NCBI GenBank assembly: GCA_027622555.1
Contig: JAQBYJ010000001.1
Coordinates: 74,108 to 138,107, forward strand
Source of the DNA: Verrucomicrobiota bacterium
GTDB lineage: Bacteria; Verrucomicrobiota; Verrucomicrobiia; Opitutales; UBA2995
Length of the DNA: 64,000 nt
Direction: 5' to 3'
How positions within the stretch are numbered: position 1 is the stretch's first letter; each line of letters starts with the position of its first letter. The translations under genes were made by a program, and so were the position numbers. The notes under the pieces were generated by a model. It was given only the letters and a program-made list of their open reading frames with translations. It was not told where the DNA came from and made no database searches. Shown piece by piece: positions 41,310 to 50,950 of this stretch.

Positions 41310-41905
41310 AATTCAGCCAGTTTTGCTTCGAGTTGATCAATCAGGTCGTCTCCGTTTTTCTTCTGAAAATGAGCATCGAACTGTTTGCGGTAATTGCTAA
41401 CCAGACTGACACCTTCAACAATGATGTCATATACCTGCCAACCGGATTCCAGGCGCGCCAAGCGATAAGAGAGGTTTATTTTATTATCTGAAAGGACCAG
41501 TGTGGAGGAAATCTCAATCTTGTTCTTAGCCAGTTCTAATGGGCTTTTGTATTCGACGATTGGCCTGATCCCTTCCTTAAATTCGCGCGTATAAGATCGG
41601 ATCATCAGGTCAGTCGCCAGAGAGACAATCTGCTTTTGTTGCTCTGGCTTCAGTTTATCCCAATTGCGACCCAGTGTGCGGCGAACGATCACTTCGAAGG
41701 AAAAACTTCGGTTCAATACTGCGAGTACCTGCTCCCGTTTTGTCTCAATACTCACGGTTGAATCGGCTTGGAAAAGTACATCAATCACGCCCTCGACGGT
41801 ATTTTTGAGAGCCACTTCGGGCTTTTCTTCGGCTGAAACAATGCCGCTGGAAATCATCAGGCAGGCGAAAAAGGAAAGGGCTTTAGGTAAGAGACTGGAT
41901 CGCAT
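41306..41905 (-). CDS. mlaC: MlaC-family phospholipid-binding periplasmic protein
   Basis: The 199-residue product has a signal peptide (ALSFFACLMISSGIVSAEEK) and the Tol-Tol-Ttg2/MlaC fold. The fold shows in VLNRSFSFEVIVRRTLGRNW, IRSYTREFKEGI and SGWQVYDIIVEGVSLVSNYR. It ferries phospholipids between MlaA and the inner-membrane MlaFED complex. It overlaps mlaA by four bases and lies 83 bases after mlaD. Confidence 0.88.
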   Translation of the reverse strand: MRSSLLPKALSFFACLMISSGIVSAEEKPEVALKNTVEGVIDVLFQADSTVSIETKREQVLAVLNRSFSFEVIVRRTLGRNWDKLKPEQQKQIVSLATDLMIRSYTREFKEGIRPIVEYKSPLELAKNKIEISSTLVLSDNKINLSYRLARLESGWQVYDIIVEGVSLVSNYRKQFDAHFQKKNGDDLIDQLEAKLAEL

Positions 41906-41988
41906 TTGGAGGACTTGGTCGTGGTGGTTATTAAAAACTTACCAGTTCTATAAAAAAATAACATGCTTAATTTGCATTTAATTCCAGG

Positions 41989-42453
41989 TCATTTGTCTGT
42001 CGATTCATCTTCGATACTCCCGAACGCAAACCTGCTGATCAAACTCTCGATATCGACGGCCGATTCTGTGTCCACAATTATTTCATCAGGTTCCAAAGTT
42101 ATTCCCGAGGCACCAGGGTAAAGGCTTAAAAATTTATCGCCGATCAGTCCGGTAGTTTTTATCGAAGCAATGGTGTCATCCTCCAACATCAAATCAACCG
42201 GTAACTTCAGTTCAACCATGGCCACCATTTGCTCCTTGTTAAGAGTGATACTTCCAACCGTGCCGACCTTGACGCCCGCTATCCGTATTGAGCTACCTTC
42301 ATTGAGTCCGCCGGCATCCAGAAAACGCGCGTAAAGGCTGTAATGATCTCCCGACCACCGATTGCTGCCCACCTGAAGAGCAAGGTAAAGAATGGCGACC
42401 AGTCCGAGCAAAACAAATGCTCCCACAGTAAGTTCAAGTTTTTTGGAGTTCAT
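41989..42453 (-). CDS. mlaD: MlaD-family MCE domain protein
   Basis: The 154-residue product has one N-terminal membrane helix (LTVGAFVLLGLVAILYLALQ) and an MCE domain with YSLYARFLDAGGLNEGSSIR and IAGVKVGTVGSI. The TTGLIGDKFLSLYPG segment follows. It forms the hexameric periplasmic ring of the Mla transporter. It starts six bases downstream of mlaF. Confidence 0.92.
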   Translation of the reverse strand: MNSKKLELTVGAFVLLGLVAILYLALQVGSNRWSGDHYSLYARFLDAGGLNEGSSIRIAGVKVGTVGSITLNKEQMVAMVELKLPVDLMLEDDTIASIKTTGLIGDKFLSLYPGASGITLEPDEIIVDTESAVDIESLISRFAFGSIEDESTDK

Positions 42454-42459
42454 AAAAAA

Positions 42460-43167
42460 TTAGGCGAGTTGTGGTCGGATAAAGTTGGCAAGACCTTCGG
42501 GTGGATTCTCAAGTAAAGCGTCGGGTGCACCCCAAAAAGCGATTTTACCTCCTTCAAGCCAGGCGACTTGATCCGAAATTTCGAACACTTCAGGGACATC
42601 GTGGCTGACCATGATAACCGTAAATCCAAATTGAAGGCGGTACTGGCGAATCATTTCAAAAACACTGTACTTACGCTCAGGGTCCAAGCCGGTGGTCGGC
42701 TCGTCGAACAGGATGATTTCTGGTTGAGTAATCAGCGCTCTCGCCAACGCCACACGCTTTTGCATCCCACCGGAAATTTCTCCAGGGTACTTGTGGGCGG
42801 CATCTACAAGGTCGAGCTTCTCCAACATTTCAGAGACACGTATCTTCAAATCCGCCCTTGAGACGGCTTCTTTCTCCCGAACGGGCAAAGCCACATTGTC
42901 GAACACCGTCAAGGAATCGAACAAGGCATTTTGTTGAAACAGGTAACTGCAGTGAGGAACGGGACTCCCCGTATCCAACAGTAAAGTTCCCGAGTCGGGT
43001 GCCAATAGACCGGCGATACATTTGAGGAATACAGACTTACCAATGCCGCTCCTGCCGATCACCGTTATGTGTTTGCCCAGAGGGATATCCAAATCAATCG
43101 CATCCAGGACCACCTGTTCTCCAAATCGTTTTGAGAGTCCCCGTATTAATAATGTGGATGCACTCAT
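42460..43167 (-). CDS. mlaF: MlaF-family ABC transporter ATPase
   Basis: The 235-residue product energises the MlaE permease. Walker A is VIGRSGIGKSVFLKCIAGLL, the signature is YPGEISGGMQKRVALARALI and Walker B is EIILFDEPTTGLDP, with the switch histidine in VIMVSHDVPE. The frame is open up to 43404, but those codons lie inside mlaE. The ATG at 43167 overlaps the mlaE stop by four bases and begins MSASTLLIRGLSKRFG, a normal ABC start, so it was chosen. Confidence 0.93.
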   Translation of the reverse strand: MSASTLLIRGLSKRFGEQVVLDAIDLDIPLGKHITVIGRSGIGKSVFLKCIAGLLAPDSGTLLLDTGSPVPHCSYLFQQNALFDSLTVFDNVALPVREKEAVSRADLKIRVSEMLEKLDLVDAAHKYPGEISGGMQKRVALARALITQPEIILFDEPTTGLDPERKYSVFEMIRQYRLQFGFTVIMVSHDVPEVFEISDQVAWLEGGKIAFWGAPDALLENPPEGLANFIRPQLA

Positions 43168-44024
43168 GTCTGAAGCAGGAAGGAAGTGATGATGTAATCG
43201 GATGCAAGAATAACGATGCTTGAGTAGACGACTGCACGGGTTGTGGTTTGCGATACGCCACGAGCCCCCGGCACATCGGATAGTTGATGCGTAAAGTAGC
43301 CGTTGAAAGAGCAAACGGCTGTCGTGAGAAACCCAAAAGCCAACGCCTTGATGTATCCATCGCGCACATGAGTGAAGGTCACTTCGTCGTACAGGCGATT
43401 CCAATAGGACCCGGCGTCCACTCCGAGAAGTTCAACACCTGTAAGATGACCGCCAAGGATGGCCACCCAATCGAAACACGCCGTAAGAATAGGGAAACAG
43501 ATGATGGCTGCCCATAAGCGAGGAGATACCAGGAAGCCTAGCGATTGAATCCGCATGGTTCCAAGCGCATCAATCTGTTCAGCATTGCGTTGAATACCCA
43601 GTTCTGCAGAAAGTGCTGATCCGGCTTGGCCCACGATCATGATAGCGGTAAAGACAGGTCCGATTTCCAGGATTACCGTCAATGCCACGGCCTGCCCAAG
43701 TAATGTCTCCGAGCTGAACTTGGATAGCACGTAATACAATTGGAGGCCAAGGACTAGTCCGGTGAACAACCCGACAATCAACACAATCGGAACACAACGC
43801 ACACCGATTTCGTAGACCGCACGGATCAGTTTCTCAGATCTATGCCTCTGTCCAACAAACGAAACCAGGGAATGCGCAGTAAACAAAGTCAGCTGACCCA
43901 GCTCAGCCACTGCTCCAATTCCTATGCTTCCAAGTTTCCTAATCATGTTTGCCGTTAAAAATAATTTAACCCGAAGAATGCTTCCTAGTTCCCCTTTGTC
44001 CAAATAATTATCCCGGATCCTCAA
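43164..44024 (-). CDS. mlaE: MlaE-family phospholipid transport permease
   Basis: The 286-residue product has five or so membrane helices and the MlaE signatures GLFTGLVLGLQLYYVL, GPVFTAIMIVGQAGSALSAE, LGIQRNAEQIDALGTM and SPRLWAAIICFPIL. It is the membrane channel of the Mla system and first gene of the operon mlaE-F-D-C-A. The start could instead be the ATG about 26 codons in (MIRKLGSIGIG). No mlaB-type STAS gene is present in the operon. Confidence 0.92.
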   Translation of the reverse strand: MRIRDNYLDKGELGSILRVKLFLTANMIRKLGSIGIGAVAELGQLTLFTAHSLVSFVGQRHRSEKLIRAVYEIGVRCVPIVLIVGLFTGLVLGLQLYYVLSKFSSETLLGQAVALTVILEIGPVFTAIMIVGQAGSALSAELGIQRNAEQIDALGTMRIQSLGFLVSPRLWAAIICFPILTACFDWVAILGGHLTGVELLGVDAGSYWNRLYDEVTFTHVRDGYIKALAFGFLTTAVCSFNGYFTHQLSDVPGARGVSQTTTRAVVYSSIVILASDYIITSFLLQT

Positions 44025-44104
44025 CCAATCAGAACCTGAGATAAAGTAGAACAGGCATCTTGCCTGTTAATTTTCTAAAACAAAACACCGCCGGGATGGT
44101 TGTG

Positions 44105-44701
44105 CTACTTTACTTCCATAAACGCTTTTGCTTTTTCCCAAGCTTCGAGGTCATCCACGTCCGATTCCTCAGGGAGCAAAGCAACGGTATACCCAAACTT
44201 CTGACAGATTTTCAAGGTCCTTTCAAAAACCGAATGTGTCCCCCAGGCAACATCCGTGAACAGTTCAGGCATTATCCGTTTCATTCCGATGAGATAATAC
44301 CCGCCGTCCGTAGCTGGCCCAATCACCACGTCGTAATGATCGAGCTGCTGAAATGCTTCATCGATTCGAGCCTGGTCCACATAAGGACAATCGCCACCTA
44401 GGAAAATTAACTTCTCAGCTCCTACGATAAACTCCAGTTCCATGGCATGCAGCAAACGCTCACCCAAGCCAGCACCTTCCTGTGGGGTGTAGGAATAGCC
44501 ATTTCCCAGCCAAGCTTTTAGAGTCTCCGGATCACCCGGTGTGAAGTGGATGTGCGCAAACGATTCTCCTATCTTCTTTAATAAAAACTCAACTAATTGC
44601 CGGTAAGCCACTAACGCGGCTTCGTCACCTAATGACTTAGCTAAACGGGTTTTTACAGTTCCCAGTACCGGGGCTTTAAGAAACAGGGCTGCGACATTCA
44701 T
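44105..44701 (-). CDS. DUF2064 glycosyltransferase-like protein (TIGR04282 type)
   Basis: The 198-residue product starts NVAALFLKAPVLGTVKTRLA and has IFLGGDCPYVDQARIDEAFQ with VVIGPATDGGYYLIGMKR, all features of the TIGR04282 GT-A-like family. Some members are linked to arsenosugar or selenium-related clusters. No partner genes of that kind are near, so the substrate is unknown. It lies 80 bases upstream of mlaE in the same direction. Confidence 0.85.
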   Translation of the reverse strand: MNVAALFLKAPVLGTVKTRLAKSLGDEAALVAYRQLVEFLLKKIGESFAHIHFTPGDPETLKAWLGNGYSYTPQEGAGLGERLLHAMELEFIVGAEKLIFLGGDCPYVDQARIDEAFQQLDHYDVVIGPATDGGYYLIGMKRIMPELFTDVAWGTHSVFERTLKICQKFGYTVALLPEESDVDDLEAWEKAKAFMEVK

Positions 44702-44846
44702 GCGATCAAAACAACCTAAACATGGAGGTAAGACACTGACCAGCGCTATTCATTCCTTTCCCAGAGAAATTAAAAAATATTCTAAGAAATCCAAAGTTTG
44801 CCACGCCAATTGACAGGCCCTATCCCCATCACATGCTGCGCGCATC

Positions 44847-45863
44847 ATGTATCTCGACGGAAAGCGTATCGCTATCATTATCACCACCGGAGTCCTCGCC
44901 ATGCTCATGTGGTGGCTCACCGGAACCAGAAACACACACATGATAGACCGGATCGAGGAAATGGAAACAGGAACGTCATCGAATCCGAAAATAATAGCGG
45001 CTCAACAGACAGAGTACCTGAACACCGTCAACCAGGCGATTTCCCACCTGAAAAACAACCAGTTTAATTCCGCTTCACGGCTCCTCGCTCGCGCCTACCC
45101 GGAATTCGAAAACTATCTGAATTATCAGGGGCATACGGAAATGGGCCCGAATCTCACGCTCCGTCAGTGGCACGATCAACAAGCCAAGGTATTGATCGTC
45201 GCCCTGGAACAAGCCTACGAGCGGGCCAAGCAGCTTGTCGCTCAAGGAGATTACTCGCATATGGACTTGAGAGACTTTTTGCATAACACCCCCTTTCCCT
45301 ACATTGGGCTTATCAAACCGCGTTGGCAAACCGATCAGGTCGAGGTCAAAGCCGCCCGAGTCGCAAACGCGGGTAACTGGGTCATCGTCAACGTTCTTGG
45401 CTCGATGGGAAGCAGCACCGCTTTTGAGGACGTAGTACGAGCAGCTCTGTCAAGCAAGTGGCCCAAGCACTCGCAGCAAAAACTCGTTTTCGGTGGCACC
45501 ATGAGCCAGAAGGAAAAACAAACAGCCTTTCGCGTCATTCAGGTCAGCATCGAGGGTGACAAAGTCTCCTACCAGTTTGCGGAAAAGAGCGACAAACAGG
45601 GTAGTTCCACTTTTCACGAAACTCTCACCACCAAATTCATTCTGCTGTCCAAAAATGATTCTCAGCCATCAACCAGCTGGGACCAGTTATCTGAAATCGT
45701 CGCCCATCATAAAGCACCTGAAAACCTCACCGCGACCTTCGATCGATTCGATAAAAAACAGGAGGCAAACTTCAGCAAAATTCTGGAAGCGCAAAAGGAA
45801 GCCCTGCAAAGAGAGTTTGAGCAACAGCTTACCACAATTCCGGTGTTCGCTCAGAATCGCTGA
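44847..45863 (+). CDS. Membrane-anchored protein of unknown function
   Basis: The 338-residue product has one N-terminal membrane helix (RIAIIITTGVLAMLMWWLTG), then a mostly helical periplasmic or extracytoplasmic region with no recognised motif. Residues from about 285 on form a probable coiled coil (RFDKKQEANFSKILEAQKEA). It is not in an obvious operon. A 141-base gap separates it from the next rightward gene. Confidence 0.6.
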   Translation: MYLDGKRIAIIITTGVLAMLMWWLTGTRNTHMIDRIEEMETGTSSNPKIIAAQQTEYLNTVNQAISHLKNNQFNSASRLLARAYPEFENYLNYQGHTEMGPNLTLRQWHDQQAKVLIVALEQAYERAKQLVAQGDYSHMDLRDFLHNTPFPYIGLIKPRWQTDQVEVKAARVANAGNWVIVNVLGSMGSSTAFEDVVRAALSSKWPKHSQQKLVFGGTMSQKEKQTAFRVIQVSIEGDKVSYQFAEKSDKQGSSTFHETLTTKFILLSKNDSQPSTSWDQLSEIVAHHKAPENLTATFDRFDKKQEANFSKILEAQKEALQREFEQQLTTIPVFAQNR

Positions 45864-46004
45864 GCCCGGCAAAGGCCCCGCTAATCCGCATTCTGGAATT
45901 TAAAATTCTGGACCAGCCAGCTTATATCCTGCAAGGTAATGAAAAGGACTGTTTGGGCTCTCCACCTAATAGTTTCCTGAATTCTCACTCTAACCATACA
46001 CAGT

Positions 46005-47036
46005 ATGCGAATCGGTCGTCTTTTCCGCACAATGGTTTTCTCTATTCTGGGACTCCTATTCTGGAGCTCAGCCGTTGGCGAAGAGGATTTTATCATTACA
46101 ACAGCCCAGGAAGAGGGTCTGAAGTTTATTGGAAAACCGGTGATTAATGAATCCGGAGCAGTGGCATTTTATGGCCGGAGGACGGACGACACCGTAGCAG
46201 TTTTCATTGGCCAAGCAGGCATTCGGGACGCTTCGATTCTCGCATCCGTAGATGGAGAAAATATAATCGGAATCGGCAATGGCTTCACGACATACTTTCC
46301 AATGTTTCCAACTTTGTTGGTAGATTCTCCGTCCATCAATAACAACGGAACTGTAGCGTTTGTTGCGTTAGCAAAAAAACAAGCAGAGTCGCCGGACCAG
46401 GTAACACATCGAATTCTCAAAGGACCAACAGCGGATTCGCATCAACTGGACATACACGGCGGTATTTGGAGACAAACGATTAACGATTCCGGATATCTCG
46501 CGTTCAGCAGTGGAGCGTTAGAATTTGATGGCACCCTGCCGGTCATCAAACTCTCGACTCCGGAAATATTGGCAAATCCGGAACAAGGTAGTTTCACAGC
46601 AGCCATTCATGACCGGAACACCAATTTGAGTTTTCCCTTTATATCAGGTCCAGCAATGAACAATAGCGGGCAATTTGTTTATGCGGCCATACCGTTAGCG
46701 GACGCCACAACCTATTCCATATTTCGATCCATTAACATTTCTGAATGGTTATCACAACCAATGCCCCCACAATATGAGTTTCCAAGCTCCGTGCTGGATG
46801 GATTCATAGACCCTCCAGAAAGTCTTGAATTTACCAATTCAGGAAAAATCGCCTGCATCGGCAGACATACAGATCTAGGCACGGGTATATTTGCAGGAAC
46901 CGGGAGCGAGATAGTTCACCTGCCAATGGATCAGTATGAAACGATTCTCAGCCTGGCTATGAATGACGACGGGGACATTGCTTTTCTTGCGCTTAAAAAC
47001 GGGTCTACCGGCATTATACAATGGCCCAGACCCTAA
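46005..47036 (+). pseudogene. Large secreted repeat protein, N-terminal piece (frameshifted)
   Basis: This frame has a signal peptide (FRTMVFSILGLLFWSSAVGE) and repeated NxxGxxAF-type strands such as INESGAVAFYGR, INNNGTVAFVAL and MNDDGDIAFLAL, a pattern common in verrucomicrobial secreted proteins. Sense sequence ends near codon 337. One extra base near 47013-47017 shifts the reading frame into the next piece (STGI-YNGPDPNND). The three pieces together would make about 1290 residues. Confidence 0.7.
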
Positions 47037-47967
47037 CAATGATGCCATCGTGGAATCTGGAGCTCCTTTGGGCAATTCGACGATCGATGAAATACTTGCT
47101 TTCGGCTCAGGGGGGTACAATCGAGCAGGCATAGTTGTATTTGCAGCGACGCTGGCGGATGGTTCACTCGTACTCGCCGCCACCGATGGAATCGAGGTTC
47201 CGGATCATGAGCCAATCGAAGGCCACCGTTGGATTAACGCGGAAGGGGGCTCTTTTGCCACGGCAAGCAACTGGAGCGACTTCAATGAAAATCAAATCGC
47301 CGACGATGTGCCGGGTCCGGATGACAACGCGATCTTCGATCTATCAGGAACCTATCCAGTGTTAGTGGGGACACAATCCGTGAACCGCTTGGTTGTTGGC
47401 GGAGACCCGAACGTTCAGGTAGAATTCATTAGTGCAGATCTCAACGCACAGGCTTTGTCTCCGGAAGAACCCAGTGTGCTGGTTGACAAAGGAAGTTTCA
47501 AACTCTCCAACGGAAATATACTCAGCTCCCATACAAAAATTGGGACTACAGCACAAACGACTGTGCATGTAACCGGATCGGAAACTCAATGGAATAACAC
47601 CGGTCGATTCACTGTCGGCATATTGGGTGCACCTACGGTTTTTGTTGAAAATGGCGCAACAATTACAAGCGCCGAAACAGTTTTCGGAGATGGAGCCAAC
47701 CAGGAAATCTCACGAGGACATGTAATCGGTGTTGGAAGCACCTGGAATATAGGAACCGCTCAGATAGGTAAGCAAGGCGATGGTCTTTTAGTAGCTTCAT
47801 CGGGAGGGCAAATCATCGGTGAAGAAGTCTTAGTCGGAGGAACAGCAGGTTCAAATGGACTCTTGGTTTCCACAGGCAATAACAGTGAAGCCCTGATACC
47901 TTCTCAGATCAGGTTATTTATTCTTCGGCTTGGCATGGGAGGATCAGGTGATCCTTACTGTAAATGA
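46963..47967 (+). pseudogene. Large secreted repeat protein, middle piece
   Basis: Sense sequence runs from about 47017 (YNGPDPNNDAIVESG) through a further strand repeat to HRWINAEGGSFATASNWSDF, then a beta-helix-like region of autotransporter/PEP type with repeated 'VENGATITSAETVFGDGAN' strands. It ends near 47930 where another +1 shift moves translation into the next frame. The ~18 codons before 47017 are out-of-frame overlap. Confidence 0.7.
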
Positions 47968-49897
47968 AGGAGCGAAAGCAAATCTAACAAGACTTTATAT
48001 CGGGCAAATTAGCAATGCATCCGCAACCGCGGATGGGGACGGATCAACTATTTCTGTGGAGCAGGGCCTTTTTGTGGGAGGCACCCTTCTTTTAGAATCC
48101 CAAGATCAAGTAGACTCCGAAGCAGTAGGAGAACTTCTTATCCAACAAGGTGGACAAGTAATTGCTGGAGAAAGCGAGGCTCTCGGTACGTATATTGGCA
48201 GCACCGCAAGAGGAATTGTCACTGTAGATGGGGAAATGGGCACAGCCAGATCTAAATTGGAAGACCACCTTGAAATTACGGTGGGAGTGCAAGGAGGACA
48301 TGCTGCTCCAATGCGGGATGGGACGTTGAAAATTCTAAATGGCGGATTAGTGAATACACCTCAACTAACCATAGCTTCGGAACCATTTTCAACCGGCTTA
48401 CTTGAAGTAAGAGGAGAATCGGCGGCACGAAACGAAGTTTCCACTCTAAACGTATCCCAATTCTTTGAAATCGGAGGGGGAACCATTTACGACATCGATG
48501 CGAATGAACCCGGTTTGGCCGAATTGTTGGTATACGAAGGGGGAAAAGTCGCTGTAATGGGGGACATTTCCATAGGTCGTTCAAACAAGGCGGAAGTGGT
48601 CGTCGATGGAGTCAGTGCCACCAATCGGGATATTCATTCCACCATTACTGCGGGAATGGTCCAGATCGGGAATGGCGTTTCAGGTAAAGTATGGGTCCAG
48701 TCCGGCGGAGATTTGCATGCAAGCACTATACTAATTGGAAATCCACCTGAGACCGAATATGAAAACGAAATGCCGGATGGTGAGTTGATCATTACAAACG
48801 GAGGACTGGTAACCTCCCAAGATTTAAGAATGATGCCGCTCCGTGGATCAGAAGGCCAAGCGCGAGGTACTGGTCATGTTTATGTAGGAGGATTTGGTGC
48901 GCTACGTGCATCAAAGCTCGAAACTAAAACCTTTTCGATCGGACACGGTTATAATCTTGAAATAAAGGAAGGGGGTTTTGTTAAAAGTCGCGATGCAGAA
49001 GTTTTCGCAGGCGGGGAAGTGTTGATAGGTGGGCGAGAAGTAACAGGAGGTTCAACGTGGTTTATTGAAAATGATCTGACACTAGGCGGTAATTTCGGTA
49101 ACACATCGCATCTCGACGTTTTAGCGGACGGTGTGGTCACCGTACGGGGAAGCTTATCAGTAAATTCTGGCGGAATAATCTGCCTTGAAAGCGGAGCCAT
49201 AATTAGAACGGATGCAGTTCTGGATCTGGCTGGATTACTAAGTCCTGGGTGTATAGAAGAAGAGGAGCCGGTCGAGAGTTCAGCATTCTTAACTCAATTA
49301 GACGCCCGAGTTAGCATACGCACTTCAAATCTAGCTGTGGCCAGAATCGAAGGAGATGTGAACCTACTCGCAACTGGTCTGATAACGATGGAAATCGCTG
49401 GACCAGAGCCAGAAAACCAAGACCGATTGGTCGTCACCGGTGCCCTTACCATGAACGGAACACTTCACCTGATCTTCTCCGGGCATGCTCCCACTCAGAG
49501 TGAACAACTTCAATTGATTGATGTAGGTGGAAATTTAACCGCAGAAAATTTGAACATCCAGATTAGCGGGCTCAAAGACGGATTTCAATATAGTTGGGCT
49601 GTTTCCGAAGGCATGTTCACCTTGACCGCCGAAAACGATGCAGCGATTCGGACCGCCGACGATCCAGTCCAGGTGTTTCAAACTCGCTATGCGCCAGGCG
49701 GCGAACTGGTTCTGCCAATCTTTGCTGTGGGTGATGCCACCTATCGTTTTGAAACCTCCACCGATCTGGAAACCTGGGAGCTCATTTCAGAGACGCCAGG
49801 AGACAACAGCCTGCTCGAGCTGAGCAACCTGCCCAACCTCGACCAGGGCCGTCGCTTCTACCGCATCGTGCAGGTGCCTGTGAGTCCGGGTAATTAA
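47930..49897 (+). pseudogene. Large secreted repeat protein, C-terminal piece
   Basis: This 655-codon frame continues the parallel beta-helix repeats (LLIQQGGQVIAGESEALGTY, LAELLVYEGGKVAVMGD and similar). It ends with a short terminal domain YRFETSTDLETWELISETPG and RRFYRIVQVP, the type found at the C-terminus of many secreted proteins in this phylum. The function of the intact protein is unknown; adhesion or surface-layer roles would be guesses. Confidence 0.7.
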
Positions 49898-50025
49898 ATT
49901 GACACCGCCAATGCAAAGGAATTTTCAGACTTGGGATTTGAGAGCGTGTGGAATCCCTTGAAATAGCCAAAGCGATAATAACCGGACACACAAACCGTGT
50001 TTGAGCATTTTAACTATTTCTTGGC

Positions 50026-50096
50026 GGCATCGCGGGGACGCGATTGCCCTACCAATTCAGCTAATAAAGGTAGGGCGACAGCGTCCTCGCGGTGCC
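50026..50096. repeat. Long imperfect palindrome, GGTAGGGC family
   Basis: Two 28-base arms (50026-50053 and 50069-50096) each end in GCCCTACC or GGTAGGGC at the centre side and differ at about six positions. The loop is 15 bases. A weaker related copy with CGCCCTACC follows near 50165-50205. These lie in the 329-base gap after the large secreted gene, where nothing else was recognised. Confidence 0.6.
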
Positions 50097-50226
50097 GATT
50101 CAGTGTCTTGCCTTTGCCAATAAAATAGGCCCTTGTTGCTACTTTATTCATTCACCGAGATACTAATAGGCGTCTTCGGCCATATCGCCCTACCTATTCA
50201 CCTTTAAATCTGATAGGTATTTCAGC

Positions 50227-50415
50227 TCAGTCCACTTGCAGGATCAACCCATGCAGGTACGCACTTTCGGGCATGTTCAGGAGAATGGGATGATCCGCGG
50301 CCTGAAAGCAGTGGTGCAGAATGCAAACGGATCGGCGTGCGTCTGTGGCAGCTTCGGCGACTACTGATTTGAACAGCTCTAATGAAATGCTTTGGTTCAA
50401 CAAACGTCTCGACAA
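50227..50415 (-). pseudogene. Orphan 3' fragment of an rlmI-type methyltransferase gene
   Basis: The last ~55 codons (ISLELFKSVVAEAATDARRS through HPILLNMPESAYLHGLILQVD) match the C-terminus of the intact rlmI-type gene at 54638-55786: about 40 of 54 residues are identical by eye. There is no upstream methyltransferase core, so it cannot encode a functional enzyme. Both copies point leftward. Confidence 0.85.
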
Positions 50416-50498
50416 AGGCAGGCAAGAAAGTCCAAACTCGCCTTCTCTCTTCGCCTGTTATCCTTCTCTCAGATCTTAACATTTAAACGCCTGTTCTT

Positions 50499-50906
50499 AT
50501 GTTCTCTTTACTGGCCTATACTTACTCTACTTACTCCTTCCTAAGAAATAATCAGAGATTTTGGAGATGGATCTTTTTAAACAAGAGGCTCATGATCGTT
50601 TGTATTTCATTCTTGGCAGCCTTTAAAGGCACAACCCAGGCAGCAGAAATTGTCGCCATCGCGGGACCCAACGGAGAGACCAATGCCACGGTTGAAGTGA
50701 TGTCCCGAGACGGAACTACTCTGATAGGCAGGACCGGTAACAGCTTTTTCCGATGGACGGCGGAAGGGGGTTCCGTCGCGATGACTGATCCGGGATTCTC
50801 CTCCATACTAGACATCTCGGCTGACGGAAACACCATTCTCGCCACCTCAAACGGGGGAACGGGGGAAGAGGCCTATGGAAAAACGGTGAAGGTTTCACCG
50901 TATTAA
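50499..50906 (+). pseudogene. Secreted HAF-repeat/autotransporter-type protein, N-terminal piece
   Basis: The frame has a signal sequence (KRLMIVCISFLAAFKGTTQA) and then kelch-like or HAF-like repeats with SRDGTTLIGRTGNSFFRW and ISADGNTILATSNG. It ends at a stop because a run of five A's at 50880 is one short: six A's would give EEAYGKNGEGFTVLTIPAPE and join the next frame. Confidence 0.75.
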
Positions 50907-50950
50907 CCATCCCCGCTCCTGAATGCCATGAACAGGTCGTCATCCAACGC

